DNA of 64,000 bases from assembly GCA_949288585.1 (NCBI GenBank), contig CASEKR010000005.1, positions 1 through 64,000 on the forward strand. The letters run 5' to 3'. Every line of letters begins with the position of its first letter. Positions within the stretch are counted from its first letter, which is position 1. Below the pieces are notes generated by a model that saw only the letters and a program-made list of their open reading frames with translations, ran no database searches and was not told where the DNA came from. Position numbers and translations under genes: made by a program. This document shows, piece by piece, positions 35,829 to 46,900 of this stretch. The stretch comes from an uncultured Bacteroides sp. (GTDB lineage Bacteria > Bacteroidota > Bacteroidia > Bacteroidales > Bacteroidaceae).

Positions 35829-36446
35829 TCAGAAACTCCCATTGAAAGGCGTGCGGTTGACAATACTCCGCCCCAAGGTCACTTCGTCGGCATATTCCAG
35901 TTCGTCGCCCACGGCAATGCCGCGCGCGATGACCGAAAGGCGGACACCCGTAGGCGCCAGTTTCCGGTAAATATAAAAATTGGTCGAATCGCCCTCCATC
36001 GTGGTGCTCAACGCCAGGATGACTTCCTTTACGCCCCCGGCCTTGACCCGCTCCACAAGGCTTTCTATCTGCAAATCGCCGGGGCCGATGCCGTCGATGG
36101 GCGAGATGACGCCCCCCAACACGTGGTACAGCCCCCGGAACTGCTGCGTAGCCTCTACCGCCATCACGTCACGGATGTTCTCGACCACACACACCGTGGA
36201 AGCGTCGCGTTGGGGATTGGAACAGATGCGGCAGGTCTCCGTATCCGAAATGTTATGGCACACCTTGCAGAACTTGGCTTCGCGTTTCAGCGTGGTCATG
36301 GCACCGGCAAAAGCCTCCACGGCCCCGAGGTCCTGGCGCAGCAGGTGAAGCACCAGGCGCATCGCCGTCTTGCGGCCGATGCCGGGCAGCTTGGCAAACT
36401 CGGAAACAGCTTTCTCCAATAATACCGATGGGAATTGTTCGTTCAT
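35829..36446 (-). CDS. recR: Recombination protein RecR
   Basis: A 205-residue DNA-binding protein of the RecFOR gap-repair pathway. The helix-hairpin-helix ([17 protein letters not shown]) is followed by a C4 zinc finger (Cys60, Cys63, Cys72, Cys75), then the Toprim domain starting at [14 protein letters not shown] and a Walker-like C-terminus ([23 protein letters not shown]). Length is standard. A TATCTTTG element at 36472-36479 is its likely promoter. Confidence 0.97.
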   Translation of the reverse strand: MNEQFPSVLLEKAVSEFAKLPGIGRKTAMRLVLHLLRQDLGAVEAFAGAMTTLKREAKFCKVCHNISDTETCRICSNPQRDASTVCVVENIRDVMAVEATQQFRGLYHVLGGVISPIDGIGPGDLQIESLVERVKAGGVKEVILALSTTMEGDSTNFYIYRKLAPTGVRLSVIARGIAVGDELEYADEVTLGRSIVNRTPFNGSF

Positions 36447-36471
36447 CTTCAGTCTATTTGATTTCGGGACG

Positions 36472-36479
36472 CAAAGATA
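36472..36479 (-). promoter_or_regulatory. -7 element for recR
   Basis: TATCTTTG on the minus strand, 26 bases upstream of the recR start, within the short gap behind the HTCS gene. Confidence 0.5.
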
Positions 36480-36499
36480 ATGTAAAAAAACGAGACGCC

Positions 36500-39400
36500 C
36501 TACTCTGCCGGTTTATCTGCCGCCTCCTTCGCAGACGCAAGGTAGTCCCGGGGCGTGCAGCCGAAGCGTTCCTTGAAACACTTGGCGAAGTAGGAAGCCG
36601 AATTGAAACCCACCTTCACATAGACATCGCTCACGCGGTCGCCCCGGCGCAAAAGTTCGGTTGCCTTGTTCAGTCGTACCCACCTCAGGTAATCGGCAGG
36701 AGCCATGCCCGTCAACGCCCGTATCTTGCGGTAGAAGTTACTGCGGCTTATGTGCAAGTCCGTCGCCAGGCTGTCGATGGAAAGACCTTCTTCGGAAATC
36801 CGTTCCAGAATCAATTGCTCCAGACGCTCTACAAACTCGCGGTCGCGCTCATTCAGCCCGCCGTCCAAGCCTTGGGCCGCCTCGCCCGCCAAAGCGCCCT
36901 GCCCCACGCTGCCCATGCGCAGGTGGAAAGCCTGGCGCAAGCGCAGCAAGTTGTCAATCTGCGCCTTGAGTTGCCTGATGGAGAACGGCTTCTCCACGTA
37001 AGCATCGGCGCCGCACGACAGGCCGTCGGCCTTGGCTTCGAGGGTTGTCTTGGCTGTCAGCATAATGAACGGCAGGTGTGAAGTAGCGATATCCTCCTTC
37101 ACGCGGCGGCAAAGCTCCAAACCGTCCATCACGGGCATCATCACATCGCTCACCACCACGTCGACATCGCAACCGTCCGCAGCCAGCAAGTCGAGCGCCT
37201 GTTGCCCGTTGGCCGCCTTCCGCGTGCGGAACCATTTGGAAAGGGAACGCGTGGTGAGTTTCAACAACTCGGCATTGTCCTCCACCACCAGCACACAGAA
37301 ATCGCGCCGCTCCCCTTCGACAGGAGTTTCAGGAGCCGCCAATGCCTGCCCGGCAGAGGGCTGCGGCTCCTCCGGCAGTAACGTTTCGACCTGCAAGGGC
37401 AGCAACAGGACAAACCTCGCACCGCCCATCGGACTGCCATCCGCATAGAGATCACCACCGTGGCGGACAGCCAAAGCGTATGCATAGGACAAACCGATGC
37501 CCGTCCCCGTGGGTCCCGTCGTACCGGTCTCTATGCGGTAGAATGTCTGGAAAATCTTCTTACGCTCCTCCGGGGGAACGCCGGGGCCGTCGTCGTCCAC
37601 CGCCCATCGCAACGCGCCGTCAGCCTCTTGCGAAAGGCTCACCACAATGCGACTCCGAGCATACTTCAAGGCATTGCTGGCCAGGTTCACCAGAATTTTG
37701 TATATCTTGTCGCGGTCGATGCTGGCTTCCAACGGGCCTTCAGGATGCTCGATGGTAAACTCCACCCCGCGCAGGCGGGCCGAGTCGGCAAACTGCAACT
37801 GCAAGTTCTCGGTCAGGGCAATGACGTCGCACGTTTCCAGATGGAGCATGAAGTTGTCCCCGTTCTCCAGTTTCTGCAAATCGAGCAACTGGTTGCTGAC
37901 GTTCAGCAGATAGCTCACGTTCTTGTCAACCAACGAAAGCAGGCGGGTATTCTCTTCGGTCTGCCCTCCCGTTTCCCTGATTTGCTCCAGGGGCAGACGT
38001 ATCAGGCTGAGCGGCGTGCGGATTTCGTGTACCAAGTTGACGAAGAAGTTTATCTTCTGCCGGTAAGTCTCTTCCTGCCGCACCGCCTCGACCTCCTTCA
38101 TGCGGTTGCGGTACTTGCGTTTGACATGTGCGTTCCATGCCCATGCGGCACAGGCCACGATGCCCAACCCAAAGAATACGTAGAGAAGGCGCGCCGCCGT
38201 CCCCTGCCACCAAGGCGGACGGATGACAAGGGTCATCTCGGCGGGATGGGAACTCCATACTCCGTCGGCATTGACAGCTTCCACGCGAAGAAGATACTTG
38301 CCCGGAGCCAAGTCGGTGAACGAGGCGGCATCAACAGGCGCAGGTTGCGTCCACACTTGCGTATCCTTGCCAAAACAGTAGCGGTAAAGGGTCTTCTCCG
38401 GCGACTCATAGCCGGTGGACGAGAAAGTCAGTTGGAAGCTGTTGCACGCATAGGGCAGTTCCAACTCCGCAGGCAAGGAAACCATCTGCCCATAATTCGG
38501 GAAACCGCCAGCAGCAATCGCCGCCTGTCCGTAAGGGAAATCTATGCCAATGATATGGACGACAGAGAGCGACCGGCTGAGCCTCAACTCCTGCGGATCG
38601 AACACTGTCAAGCCACCTTCGCCTCCCAAAGCCATGCGCCCGTCCGAAAGGCACAAGGCGGCATGGGAACCATATTTCTCGAAAGGCAAACCGTTGTCGG
38701 CAGTCCAGGTACGAGTCCCGATGGTGTCGTTTCCCACATAGAAGCGGGACAACCCTTGCCCGTCTATGGCCCACAAACTTCCCTGCCGGTCTTGCTCAAT
38801 GGCACGTATGACATGTGTAGCGGCCTCATCCGGATGTACCATTTCGTCCTCGTAACGGACAAACGAATCGGTCTCCGGGTCGTAAAGTCCGAATCCGTTG
38901 CCGTCCGTCCCTATCCACAAACATCCCCGGCGGTCTATCTTCAGTGCATTCACGTTGTCGGAGAACAAGGCGCCCTCGCCCCGTTTCGGGTTGCGGCGGT
39001 AGTGCCTCCAGTGGCCATTATGCAAGGTATGACGGTAGATGCCGTCCTGCGATGTCGCTATCCACAAGTTTTGCAGGCTGTCTTCACACATATCTTCCAC
39101 CGCTATCATAAAGCCCAGCGTGTGGTTTTGTTCAAAAGTGCCGGTAGCTTCGTCCAGCAACCATAGTCCGTTGTCCGTGCCGATGTACACTCTTCCGTTG
39201 CTGCCCCGCCGCACACAGGATACACGCCCGGACATGCCGGGATGTATGGCAAAGGGCTGCACGAGATGCGTGCGGGTGTCCAGACAGACAAGCCCGTTCC
39301 GGTTTGTCCCCAGCCACAAGCGGCTGCCTTCTAACCAGAAATCGCCGATGCCGTAAGACACCCCGTTGGCCGGGACATATCTTTGCACGGCAGACTGTCC

Positions 39401-40477
39401 CGGGGACAGAAGGTACATGCCCCGGTTCGTCCCTATATATAAGGTATGGTCTGGAGCCTCACACAAGGCTCTGACGGTCTCCTTCCTATAATCGGCCGGC
39501 AAGTAATAACTGTGGAACACGCGCGATTGCCCGGTCATGTAGTTGACGCCCCCATCTTCCGTTCCGACCCAAACGCCGCCTTCGCGGTCAATCATCAAAG
39601 CGGTGATGAGCGGAGAACTCAGGCCGTTATCGGCAGACGCATTGTCGATGCGCACCGGTTGCTCCGCACCGGAAGGCAGCAGGAAAAGCCCGTGGCCGGT
39701 GCCGACAAACAGGTTGCCGTCCGATGTCCCCTGCAAGCACTCCACGCCCCGAACAGGGTAAAAAGTCTGTTCACCGTCATCCAAGGCGGCTACCCCTTCC
39801 TCCATACCCACATAAAGCACGCCTTCAGGCGAATAATACAGGCTGCGGACGACCGAAGGCATCGGAATCTTCTCTTTCAGCCTCCCCTGCGAGGTATAGA
39901 CCCAGATGTCGCGTCCCATGGAGGCAACATACAGGTTGCCCGCAGCGTCCATCGCCAAATCCGTGGCAAAGGAGGTTTCGACAATGAACTGCTCCAGGCT
40001 GTAGCCGTCGTAACGGAACAGGCCTTGCCCCAACGTACCAATCCATACCACCCCGTCGGCATCCTGATGCAGGCTGTAGACCTCGCACCCGATGCTGACC
40101 CCGTAATCGGTCCGGGCATCAAAAGACGTGAAAGTTCCGGTATAACGGTTGTACAAGCAAAGCCCCCGGCTGGTACCCACCCACAATGAATCGGGAGCCG
40201 CGTCGAGCAAGGAAATAATCTGGTTGGACGGAAGGTCTACCGCATGTTCGCCGTCGTTGCGAAACACCTTGTTGTCATTGCCGAAATAGCAATTCAAGCC
40301 GTTGAACGTGCCAATCCACACAAAACCGAAACGGTCTTGCAGGAGGCAGGAAACATTATCGTGACTCAAACCGCTTTCGATGCGGATTTTCCGGAAAGAC
40401 AAGGCGAAGGTATCTGCCGCCACCTGGGCGAACAGCAAAGAAAGGAGAAAAACAATGAAAGCAGAAGGCTTACGCAT
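36500..40477 (-). CDS. Hybrid two-component system regulator (HTCS) of the utilisation locus
   Basis: A 1325-residue inner-membrane regulator that joins sensor, kinase, receiver and DNA-binding output in one chain. Signal sequence residues 1-23; about 30-640 are two-component propeller blades (repeats of the type [28 protein letters not shown]); a Y_Y_Y domain follows with [17 protein letters not shown]; one transmembrane helix near residues 755-780; histidine kinase with His817 in [10 protein letters not shown] and an ATPase domain; receiver domain with Asp1111 in [12 protein letters not shown]; AraC-type helix-turn-helix at the end ([21 protein letters not shown]). It senses a periplasmic oligosaccharide and drives the adjacent utilisation genes. 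ATG 40477 gives a normal signal peptide; ATG 40489 is possible. Confidence 0.95.
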   Translation of the reverse strand: MRKPSAFIVFLLSLLFAQVAADTFALSFRKIRIESGLSHDNVSCLLQDRFGFVWIGTFNGLNCYFGNDNKVFRNDGEHAVDLPSNQIISLLDAAPDSLWVGTSRGLCLYNRYTGTFTSFDARTDYGVSIGCEVYSLHQDADGVVWIGTLGQGLFRYDGYSLEQFIVETSFATDLAMDAAGNLYVASMGRDIWVYTSQGRLKEKIPMPSVVRSLYYSPEGVLYVGMEEGVAALDDGEQTFYPVRGVECLQGTSDGNLFVGTGHGLFLLPSGAEQPVRIDNASADNGLSSPLITALMIDREGGVWVGTEDGGVNYMTGQSRVFHSYYLPADYRKETVRALCEAPDHTLYIGTNRGMYLLSPGQSAVQRYVPANGVSYGIGDFWLEGSRLWLGTNRNGLVCLDTRTHLVQPFAIHPGMSGRVSCVRRGSNGRVYIGTDNGLWLLDEATGTFEQNHTLGFMIAVEDMCEDSLQNLWIATSQDGIYRHTLHNGHWRHYRRNPKRGEGALFSDNVNALKIDRRGCLWIGTDGNGFGLYDPETDSFVRYEDEMVHPDEAATHVIRAIEQDRQGSLWAIDGQGLSRFYVGNDTIGTRTWTADNGLPFEKYGSHAALCLSDGRMALGGEGGLTVFDPQELRLSRSLSVVHIIGIDFPYGQAAIAAGGFPNYGQMVSLPAELELPYACNSFQLTFSSTGYESPEKTLYRYCFGKDTQVWTQPAPVDAASFTDLAPGKYLLRVEAVNADGVWSSHPAEMTLVIRPPWWQGTAARLLYVFFGLGIVACAAWAWNAHVKRKYRNRMKEVEAVRQEETYRQKINFFVNLVHEIRTPLSLIRLPLEQIRETGGQTEENTRLLSLVDKNVSYLLNVSNQLLDLQKLENGDNFMLHLETCDVIALTENLQLQFADSARLRGVEFTIEHPEGPLEASIDRDKIYKILVNLASNALKYARSRIVVSLSQEADGALRWAVDDDGPGVPPEERKKIFQTFYRIETGTTGPTGTGIGLSYAYALAVRHGGDLYADGSPMGGARFVLLLPLQVETLLPEEPQPSAGQALAAPETPVEGERRDFCVLVVEDNAELLKLTTRSLSKWFRTRKAANGQQALDLLAADGCDVDVVVSDVMMPVMDGLELCRRVKEDIATSHLPFIMLTAKTTLEAKADGLSCGADAYVEKPFSIRQLKAQIDNLLRLRQAFHLRMGSVGQGALAGEAAQGLDGGLNERDREFVERLEQLILERISEEGLSIDSLATDLHISRSNFYRKIRALTGMAPADYLRWVRLNKATELLRRGDRVSDVYVKVGFNSASYFAKCFKERFGCTPRDYLASAKEAADKPAE

Positions 40478-40540
40478 AATAACTGGCATTAGAACTATGC
40501 AAAGGTAAATATTTCCCCCTCAACCCTATTCTACGCCGTG

Positions 40541-40548
40541 CAAAGATA
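40541..40548 (-). promoter_or_regulatory. -7 element for the HTCS gene
   Basis: TATCTTTG on the minus strand, about 64 bases ahead of the start. A second match (TACCTTTG, 40500-40507) lies too near the start to be likely. Confidence 0.45.
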
Positions 40549-40595
40549 TCTTAAAATTCCGGGTGAGACGGAAAGTAAGCCGCCATCCGGCATAC

Positions 40596-40634
40596 GAAAA
40601 ACCGGCGGCTACGGGAACTTCCCGCAGCCACCGG
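40596..40634 (-). terminator. Terminator of the SusC/SusD operon
   Basis: On the minus strand CCGGTGGCTGCGGGAA pairs with TTCCCGTAGCCGCCGG (two G-T-type mismatches) and is followed by TTTTTCG. It separates the transport operon from the HTCS gene. Confidence 0.9.
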
Positions 40635-40675
40635 CTCTGCATGTTACCTAAAAAACTAAATACCTATTATCCTGA

Positions 40676-41674
40676 TTACCATTGAATGGCCTGGTCTTCG
40701 TCCGGTATCTGCGTGTTAATCTGGCGCTCAAGCGTCATCGTACCCGATACCTTGTAAGGAATCTCCACGCCCTCTGCAGAGGTGTAATCCACAAAGTCAT
40801 ATTCAATGTTGAAGATGACGTAACGGTGCATCAGGTAGGGATACGTGGCATCCATCTGCTCGCTCACGGTGAAGGCGAACATATTGTTGTTGGCCGGCTG
40901 CAACTTAATCTTCTCGTTGTCGGTGGAGAGGGACAGGTAGTGGTTCTCCGGGTCGAACTTGAAGTAAACCTTGTAGTTCCGGCGGTCTATCAGTTCCTCG
41001 TCCATCAGTCCGGCGTAGAAGAACACCGTGTTGTCATCCACCACGTAAGCCGTGCGGGTACTTTCCACGATGGCGTCGTCCTGGCTATACGAGCCGTCTT
41101 CATTCTTGATGAACACCTGCATGGTGGTGGTGCTGTACGTGCCCGAATAGTCGTTGAAAGGCATGACGCGCAGCAACGCTTTGGCGTAGTTCTTACGCGG
41201 GTGGCTGACGTAGTTGTAAGACGGGTCATCCACGATGGTAAGGGGCAACACCCACTTCTCCACCATATCCACCCCGGCCAACGTAAAGTCAATGCCCAGC
41301 GTATCCACGTTAGTGCCCGCCTTGATGTTCAGGGTAGAAGGGAAGTCGTAGTGCTCCTCGCCCAACAACTGGTAATAAAGGTCCTCGCGTCCGAAACGCG
41401 CATCGTTCAGCGTGGCCAGGGTATCGGGGTCTACGGCGATGTGTATCTCGCGGTCGACCGCATTGTTGGTGGAGCCGCTGATGATGACGGGCAACTGGTA
41501 GGTCACCTTGCCGTTCTCTTTGTAACGCACGTAGATGTCGGTGACACCGTTGTCGCCAATAACAGCCTTGAACGAGGCATACTGTTCATACAGTTCGTCT
41601 TTCCATTCTTCTTGGCAAGACACGACCGACAGGGCAGCCATGCACAAGCCTATATACATGATTAATTTTCTCAT
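40676..41674 (-). CDS. Surface lipoprotein, DUF1735/DUF4361-like, SusE position
   Basis: A 332-residue lipoprotein (lipobox LSVVSC). It carries the DUF1735 type of N-terminal domain (KAVIGDNGVTDIYVRYKENGKVTYQLPVIISGST) and a DUF4361-like C-terminus (YLMHRYVIFNIEYDFVDYT, ending in GTMTLERQ). Proteins in this position are usually surface glycan-binding proteins that help SusC/SusD. It is the last gene of the transport operon, 24 bases after SusD, followed by the terminator at 40596-40634. Confidence 0.85.
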   Translation of the reverse strand: MRKLIMYIGLCMAALSVVSCQEEWKDELYEQYASFKAVIGDNGVTDIYVRYKENGKVTYQLPVIISGSTNNAVDREIHIAVDPDTLATLNDARFGREDLYYQLLGEEHYDFPSTLNIKAGTNVDTLGIDFTLAGVDMVEKWVLPLTIVDDPSYNYVSHPRKNYAKALLRVMPFNDYSGTYSTTTMQVFIKNEDGSYSQDDAIVESTRTAYVVDDNTVFFYAGLMDEELIDRRNYKVYFKFDPENHYLSLSTDNEKIKLQPANNNMFAFTVSEQMDATYPYLMHRYVIFNIEYDFVDYTSAEGVEIPYKVSGTMTLERQINTQIPDEDQAIQW

Positions 41675-41698
41675 GGTTCTTGCAGTTTTTGGGGGTTA

Positions 41699-43744
41699 TT
41701 AGTCGTTATAAGTCCATCCCGGGTTCTGGGTCAGCAGCTTGTTACGCTTCAACTCGCTGTGCTGGATGGGCCAGAAGTACATCTTCCGCGAGAAGTTGGT
41801 GGGCAGCGAAGGCACCTCCACGGGCGTGTGGAACAATTCGCGCTGGGCTGCATTCATCAGTGTGTTGCAGCCGTAGATAGGCAGCGACTCTTCCACTTCG
41901 GCGTCTTTCCAGCGGCGCAGGTCATAGTAACGTTGTCCCTCGCCCATCAACTCAATCTGGCGTTCGCGTTTCAGCTTGGCGCGCAGGGCATCCTGGTCGC
42001 CGTACTCGGCAGACGTATAGTCCGGCAGACCGGCACGGCAACGCACGGGGCGCACGCCACGCTTGATTTCGTTCACGTCGCGGGAGATGGGGTAAGAAGT
42101 AGCCCCGTCCCACGAAGGAATGTCATAATTACCTTCCACTTCGTTCAACGCTTCGGCATACATCAGCAGGATGTCGGCGTAGCGGATGGCCGGTTCGGCT
42201 TTTTTGGTCACCAAATTCAAATCGCCGCCAGTATAAGTATCCTTCGGGTGGACGAACTTCATGACGCCGATGCCCGTACGCAGCCAGAACATCGTGTTGG
42301 TATATCCGTTGCCGGCACCGCGATAATAGAACACCTGCTGGTTTTGCCTGTTGGGGTCGGTTTCGTTCAGCAAATACCAGGTAGAACCGTTGTAAGCCAC
42401 CGAAGCGTAGAAACGGGGTTCGCGACGGACATATTGGTAAGAAACGCCTTCGGCCTTGTCGCCCAGTTCAGGATAAACATGCGCATCGGATTCTTCCTTC
42501 GTGACAAAACCCGTAAGGCGCTTGCTGCCATCGCCCCGGCCTACGAGCTCGTAGTCCTTGCCCGGGCAGTCCGTGCCGTCGTTCATGTAGTAGGCGTCGC
42601 ATTGCTTCTGGGTGATGCCGTGCGTGTTCCATCCGTTGGCCACACGGGGCAACTGGTGGACCACCATCACGTCAATGCCTTCACTGCTCTGGTTCTGGCC
42701 GCGCGTAAAGATAAGTTCGGGATTGTCGGTGGCAGACACCGTGCCGTTGAACAGTTCGCGGTAGGAAGCATACGGGTCGATGTCCTTCCAGCCTTCCGGC
42801 CAGTTGTGCTCGGAGAAGTCTCCGTCAGCCGGCGGGGTGACAGTAGCAGGATAACCCAACTGGGCGCCTTCCGGCGGAGTCACGCCAGTCACGTAAAGTT
42901 CGTACTGGTTCAAGTTGATAACATCGAGGGCAGCAGCGGCCGCACGGGCCCACTTGCTGTTGTCATACTCTTGCGAGATGAGGTGCTTCCCGTCGAAGTT
43001 GACCAGGTCGGTAAAGCGTTCCGTGTCCGTCGGGCGCGGGTTGTTGATGGGGCTGGCAGCATAGAGCAACGCTTTGGCACGGGTAGCCAAGGCTGCGCCC
43101 CGGGTGGGGCGTGCCACATAAAGCTGGCTGCGCGTCAAGGGCAGGTCGCGGGCTGCTTCCTGCATTTCCGAAGCGATAAACTCAGCACATTCATCATAAG
43201 AGCTACGGGCAATGGCCAATTCGTCATACTCTAACGTGTAGTCCAAGCCTTCATCGGGCAGGATGGGCACAGGACCGTACTTGCGCAACAACAGCCAGTA
43301 ATAGTAAGCGCGTACGAAACGGGCTTGCGCCTTGTAGTCGGCGCGTTGTTCGGCTGTCATCTCCATGTTCATGTCGATATTTTGAATGAAGATGGAAGCC
43401 TGACGAATGCCTTGGTAGCACTCAGCCCAAGATTCTTGTTTGAAATCATTCTCATTGTACTCGCCATTCTTCCAGTAACGGTACTGGTCTTCACGGTCGC
43501 CATAGTACATGTCGTCGGCAAAGCAGAAGGGAGTATGTCCTTTGCTCGCTACGTCGGCATTATGCCCGACGAGGTGCGAGAAAGCATCGTTCAGCCATTG
43601 CTCGGTATAATCGAGGTCGGTAAAGACCTCTTCAAGGGTCATGCGGTCTTTGAAGTATTTATCGGCATCCAACTGGTCGGTGCAGGAAGCGAGCCCCAGG
43701 CCGGCACAGAAGACGAGTCCTTTCAGTAAAAAAGTCTTTTTCAT
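41699..43744 (-). CDS. SusD/RagB-family outer-membrane glycan-binding lipoprotein
   Basis: A 681-residue lipoprotein (lipobox GLASC, Cys about 21). It has the SusD pattern: a TPR-like helical N-terminus (TLEEVFTDLDYTEQWLNDAFSHL; FVRAYYYWLLLRKYGPVPIL) and the C-terminal RADILLMYAEALNEVEG...LKRERQIELMGEGQRYYDLRRW. It covers the SusC barrel and captures oligosaccharides. It is 22 bases downstream of SusC and longer than average, as often seen in SusD proteins for complex glycans. Confidence 0.96.
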   Translation of the reverse strand: MKKTFLLKGLVFCAGLGLASCTDQLDADKYFKDRMTLEEVFTDLDYTEQWLNDAFSHLVGHNADVASKGHTPFCFADDMYYGDREDQYRYWKNGEYNENDFKQESWAECYQGIRQASIFIQNIDMNMEMTAEQRADYKAQARFVRAYYYWLLLRKYGPVPILPDEGLDYTLEYDELAIARSSYDECAEFIASEMQEAARDLPLTRSQLYVARPTRGAALATRAKALLYAASPINNPRPTDTERFTDLVNFDGKHLISQEYDNSKWARAAAAALDVINLNQYELYVTGVTPPEGAQLGYPATVTPPADGDFSEHNWPEGWKDIDPYASYRELFNGTVSATDNPELIFTRGQNQSSEGIDVMVVHQLPRVANGWNTHGITQKQCDAYYMNDGTDCPGKDYELVGRGDGSKRLTGFVTKEESDAHVYPELGDKAEGVSYQYVRREPRFYASVAYNGSTWYLLNETDPNRQNQQVFYYRGAGNGYTNTMFWLRTGIGVMKFVHPKDTYTGGDLNLVTKKAEPAIRYADILLMYAEALNEVEGNYDIPSWDGATSYPISRDVNEIKRGVRPVRCRAGLPDYTSAEYGDQDALRAKLKRERQIELMGEGQRYYDLRRWKDAEVEESLPIYGCNTLMNAAQRELFHTPVEVPSLPTNFSRKMYFWPIQHSELKRNKLLTQNPGWTYND

Positions 43745-43766
43745 ATTCTGTTTTTCATTATGAGGG

Positions 43767-46700
43767 TTATAAGTTAACTGTCAATCCCAAAGTAAACGTG
43801 CGTGCCAAGGGATATTGCTGGCCGTTGGAACTGCCCAACTCAGGATCCCACCAGTCGAACTTGGAGAACGTCAGGAGGTTGTTGCCCCGGAAGAACACGC
43901 GGACATTGTTCAGGCGTATGGAGTTGACTACCGACTTAGGCAAGGTGTAACCAACTTCCAACGTCTTCAAGCGGAGGTAAGAACCGTCGCGCAGCCAGAA
44001 CGTAGAGTTGCGGTAGTTGTTACTGTTGCCGCCATAGCTCAGACGCGGGTAAGAAGCGTTGGGATTCTCAGTGGCAGGGTCGCCGGAGATGTCGGCTGAA
44101 ATCCAACGGTCGGACTCTGCTACGCTCTTCAATACGTTACCCCAGTCGCCAGCACTGAACGCATAGACGGTCTCGCCGTTGACAAAGAACGAAGATTTAC
44201 CTGTTCCCTGGAAGTGGACGTTCACATCCAAACCTTTCCAAGCGGCCGAGATACCGAAACCGTATATCATGTTGGGACGCGTCGTGCTGCCGATGGGCAC
44301 CTGGTCGTTGTCGTCCACGACACCGTCGCCGTTGACGTCCTTATACTTGATGTCGCCTGGCTGCACCGTGCCGAACTGTTGCGTAGGACTGTTGCGGATG
44401 TCGTCGTAGTCTTTGAAAAGTCCCAAGGCTATCAGACCACGCGCCTGGTCCACACGGTAACCCTCCTGCATGAGGTAGGGATAAACGTTATTCTCTTCAT
44501 CGCGTTCGAGCGTAGTATTTTTACTGTACGTAAAGTTACCGCGCAACACGAAGTCCACTTGCCCGATCTTTTGTTTGTAAGCGAAGTTTCCGTCAAAGCC
44601 TTCGGAAAGCACGCTGCCCACATTGGCCCTCGGGTTGGACTGGAGGCCGACTAAGGCGGGCAGGTAAGCACGCTCTACCCAGATGCCGTCGCGCTGCTCG
44701 TGGAAGTAGTCCACCGTGGCTGTGAAGCGGTCGTTGAACAGGGCGATGTCCAGACCGAGGTCGTGCTTGGTAGCAATTTCCCACGTGGCCGCCGTCGAAG
44801 CAAGGTCCGTATAACGGAGACCGCTGTTGTTCGGACTGCTAAAGTTGAAATCCGCCCATTGGTAACTGTTACCACTGCCGATGGTGTACAGGTAGGGGAA
44901 GCGGGTCTCGGCCCCATTGATGTAGAGGGCGTCGTTGCCGACCTTACCGTAAGAATAACGGATCTTGAACATGCTCAGCCAAGGCAGGTTTTTCTTGATA
45001 ATCGGTTCTTCGGAAACGTTCCAGGCAGCCGAGAAGGCAGGGAAGAAACCGAAGCGGTGGCCGTCGGCAAAGTTTTCCGAACCGTTGTAACCGAAGTTGA
45101 AGTCAAAGTAGTAGCGGAGGTTCCAGTTATAGCTGACGCGTCCGGCCAGGCCGAAGTGGCGGCGGGCAATGCCGTTCTTGATGTCCTCGCCCACGTTCAC
45201 CGTGAATGTCTTTGCGTCTTGGTTCAGTTTCAGCAAGCCGCCCAGGTGGTGCTTGCCAAAGCCACGGTCGTAATGCAACTCGGCTTCGAACACTTCGTAG
45301 CGGTTACCTTCGGCTGAACTGCTTTGCTTCATCAATTGCTCCGTGCTGATGCGCTCGAACACCAGGTTGCCATTGGCATCACGCTGGCGTTCGGCCTTCC
45401 ACTGTTCCGGCCACTTGATGCGGTCGATATTGTTCTTGTTCCAGGTATCGAAACCGAAGCGGCCCACAAAGCGCAAGCCCTTGGTGATGAAACTCAGGTC
45501 TTGTTCCAAAGTGATGTTGGTCTGGATGGTGTTTTCCCAGTGTTCCTTGTAACCGGTCTGCGTGGCCAGCACCCAGGGGTTGGTCTGTCCGCCCGTGCCG
45601 TAAGCAGGCACGTAGCCGTTGGAGTACATCACCGGGATGCTGATGGGATTCTGGCGCATAAGCGAGCCCCATACGTCGCCCGACAGTCCGGGTTCGTTGT
45701 ACTTCTTCAAGGTGCCCGACACGCCTACTTTCAGCACGGTGGTCTTGGTCACGTTGATGTCCGTGTTCAAACGGTAGTTCCACGAGTTGGCGTCGCAGTT
45801 GGTGTTGTAGTCGTTGCGCAGGGTCTCGTCGGTATTGTACATGCCGCCTTCCTTCAAGTAGCTGACAGAAACGAAGTAACGCGCCGTGCTGCCGCCGCCG
45901 TTCATGTTGACGTTGGCGCGGTAGGTCATAGCCCCGTCTTTCAGCAGCATGTCCATCCAGTCCACGTTGGGATAGAGGTCAGGGTCCAGGCCGTTCTTCA
46001 GGATATACAGTTCCGTGTCGCTGTAAATGGGAGCCTGGTTGCGGGTGATACGCGCCTCGTTCATCATGTTGGCGTAGGTGTAGCCGTCGGCAAACTCGGG
46101 CGTGATGGTGCGGGTGTTGTACGAGGTCTCGACTTTCACGTCGATGTTGGTCTTGCCGATACCGCCGTGCTTGGTGGTAATCAACACAACGCCGTTGGCG
46201 CCCCGGCTACCATAGATGGCCGTGGCCGAAGCATCCTTCAGTACGGAGAAGCTTTCGATGTCTTCGATGTTCACGTCGTCGATGTCGCGCTCAAAGCCGT
46301 CGACCAGCACCAATGCCGACGTGCTGGCGCCGAAGGTGGAGATACCGCGAATCCAGAACTCGGAGGTGTTCTGGCCCGGCTGGCCGGTGGTCTGCTGGGT
46401 GATGATGCCGGCTACGGTTCCGCCCAAGGCATTGACCAGGTTGCCGGAGGGAGCAGTCTGCAGTTCTTCGGGGGCAATGGTCGTAATGGCGCCCGAGAGG
46501 TTGATCTTCTTCTGCGCGCCGGTAGCGGTGATGACCACTTCGTCGAGGACGTTCTCCACGTCTTCTTTCATCTTTATGTTCACTTCGCGCTGTTCCTTGA
46601 TGAGCACTTCCACGGCTTCATAGCCCAGGTAAGTGAAGCGCAAGCGGTGGTAGGGCTCCATCTTGATGCGGTAGCGTCCGTCCATATCGGTGATGACGCC

Positions 46701-46874
46701 CATGCCGGGCATGTCTTTCACTACAATGTTGACGCCAATCATAGGCAGGTTCTCTTCGTCCGTGACCACACCGGTCACTACGACGGTGTTTTCGTCGCCG
46801 CCTGCGGCTTCCTGAGCCACGGCCGGGGCTGCGAAAGCCAGCAGCACAGCTATAATAAGTAGTATGTGTTTCAT
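43767..46874 (-). CDS. SusC/RagA-family TonB-linked outer-membrane transporter
   Basis: A 1035-residue TonB-dependent receptor. Signal peptide (residues 1-20), a carboxypeptidase-regulatory-like domain (VTDEENLPMIGVNIVVKDM), a TonB box-like VDEVVITATG near residue 110, the plug domain with SVLKDASATAIYGSRGANGVVLITTK, and a 22-strand barrel ending in FTLGLTVNL with the terminal aromatic/hydrophobic pattern. Together with SusD it imports oligosaccharides across the outer membrane. It is preceded by the IPT/NHL lipoprotein gene by 26 bases. An alternative ATG two codons upstream (46880) is also possible. Confidence 0.97.
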   Translation of the reverse strand: MKHILLIIAVLLAFAAPAVAQEAAGGDENTVVVTGVVTDEENLPMIGVNIVVKDMPGMGVITDMDGRYRIKMEPYHRLRFTYLGYEAVEVLIKEQREVNIKMKEDVENVLDEVVITATGAQKKINLSGAITTIAPEELQTAPSGNLVNALGGTVAGIITQQTTGQPGQNTSEFWIRGISTFGASTSALVLVDGFERDIDDVNIEDIESFSVLKDASATAIYGSRGANGVVLITTKHGGIGKTNIDVKVETSYNTRTITPEFADGYTYANMMNEARITRNQAPIYSDTELYILKNGLDPDLYPNVDWMDMLLKDGAMTYRANVNMNGGGSTARYFVSVSYLKEGGMYNTDETLRNDYNTNCDANSWNYRLNTDINVTKTTVLKVGVSGTLKKYNEPGLSGDVWGSLMRQNPISIPVMYSNGYVPAYGTGGQTNPWVLATQTGYKEHWENTIQTNITLEQDLSFITKGLRFVGRFGFDTWNKNNIDRIKWPEQWKAERQRDANGNLVFERISTEQLMKQSSSAEGNRYEVFEAELHYDRGFGKHHLGGLLKLNQDAKTFTVNVGEDIKNGIARRHFGLAGRVSYNWNLRYYFDFNFGYNGSENFADGHRFGFFPAFSAAWNVSEEPIIKKNLPWLSMFKIRYSYGKVGNDALYINGAETRFPYLYTIGSGNSYQWADFNFSSPNNSGLRYTDLASTAATWEIATKHDLGLDIALFNDRFTATVDYFHEQRDGIWVERAYLPALVGLQSNPRANVGSVLSEGFDGNFAYKQKIGQVDFVLRGNFTYSKNTTLERDEENNVYPYLMQEGYRVDQARGLIALGLFKDYDDIRNSPTQQFGTVQPGDIKYKDVNGDGVVDDNDQVPIGSTTRPNMIYGFGISAAWKGLDVNVHFQGTGKSSFFVNGETVYAFSAGDWGNVLKSVAESDRWISADISGDPATENPNASYPRLSYGGNSNNYRNSTFWLRDGSYLRLKTLEVGYTLPKSVVNSIRLNNVRVFFRGNNLLTFSKFDWWDPELGSSNGQQYPLARTFTLGLTVNL

Positions 46875-46900
46875 ATCCATGTATATCTAATGTTTTTCAT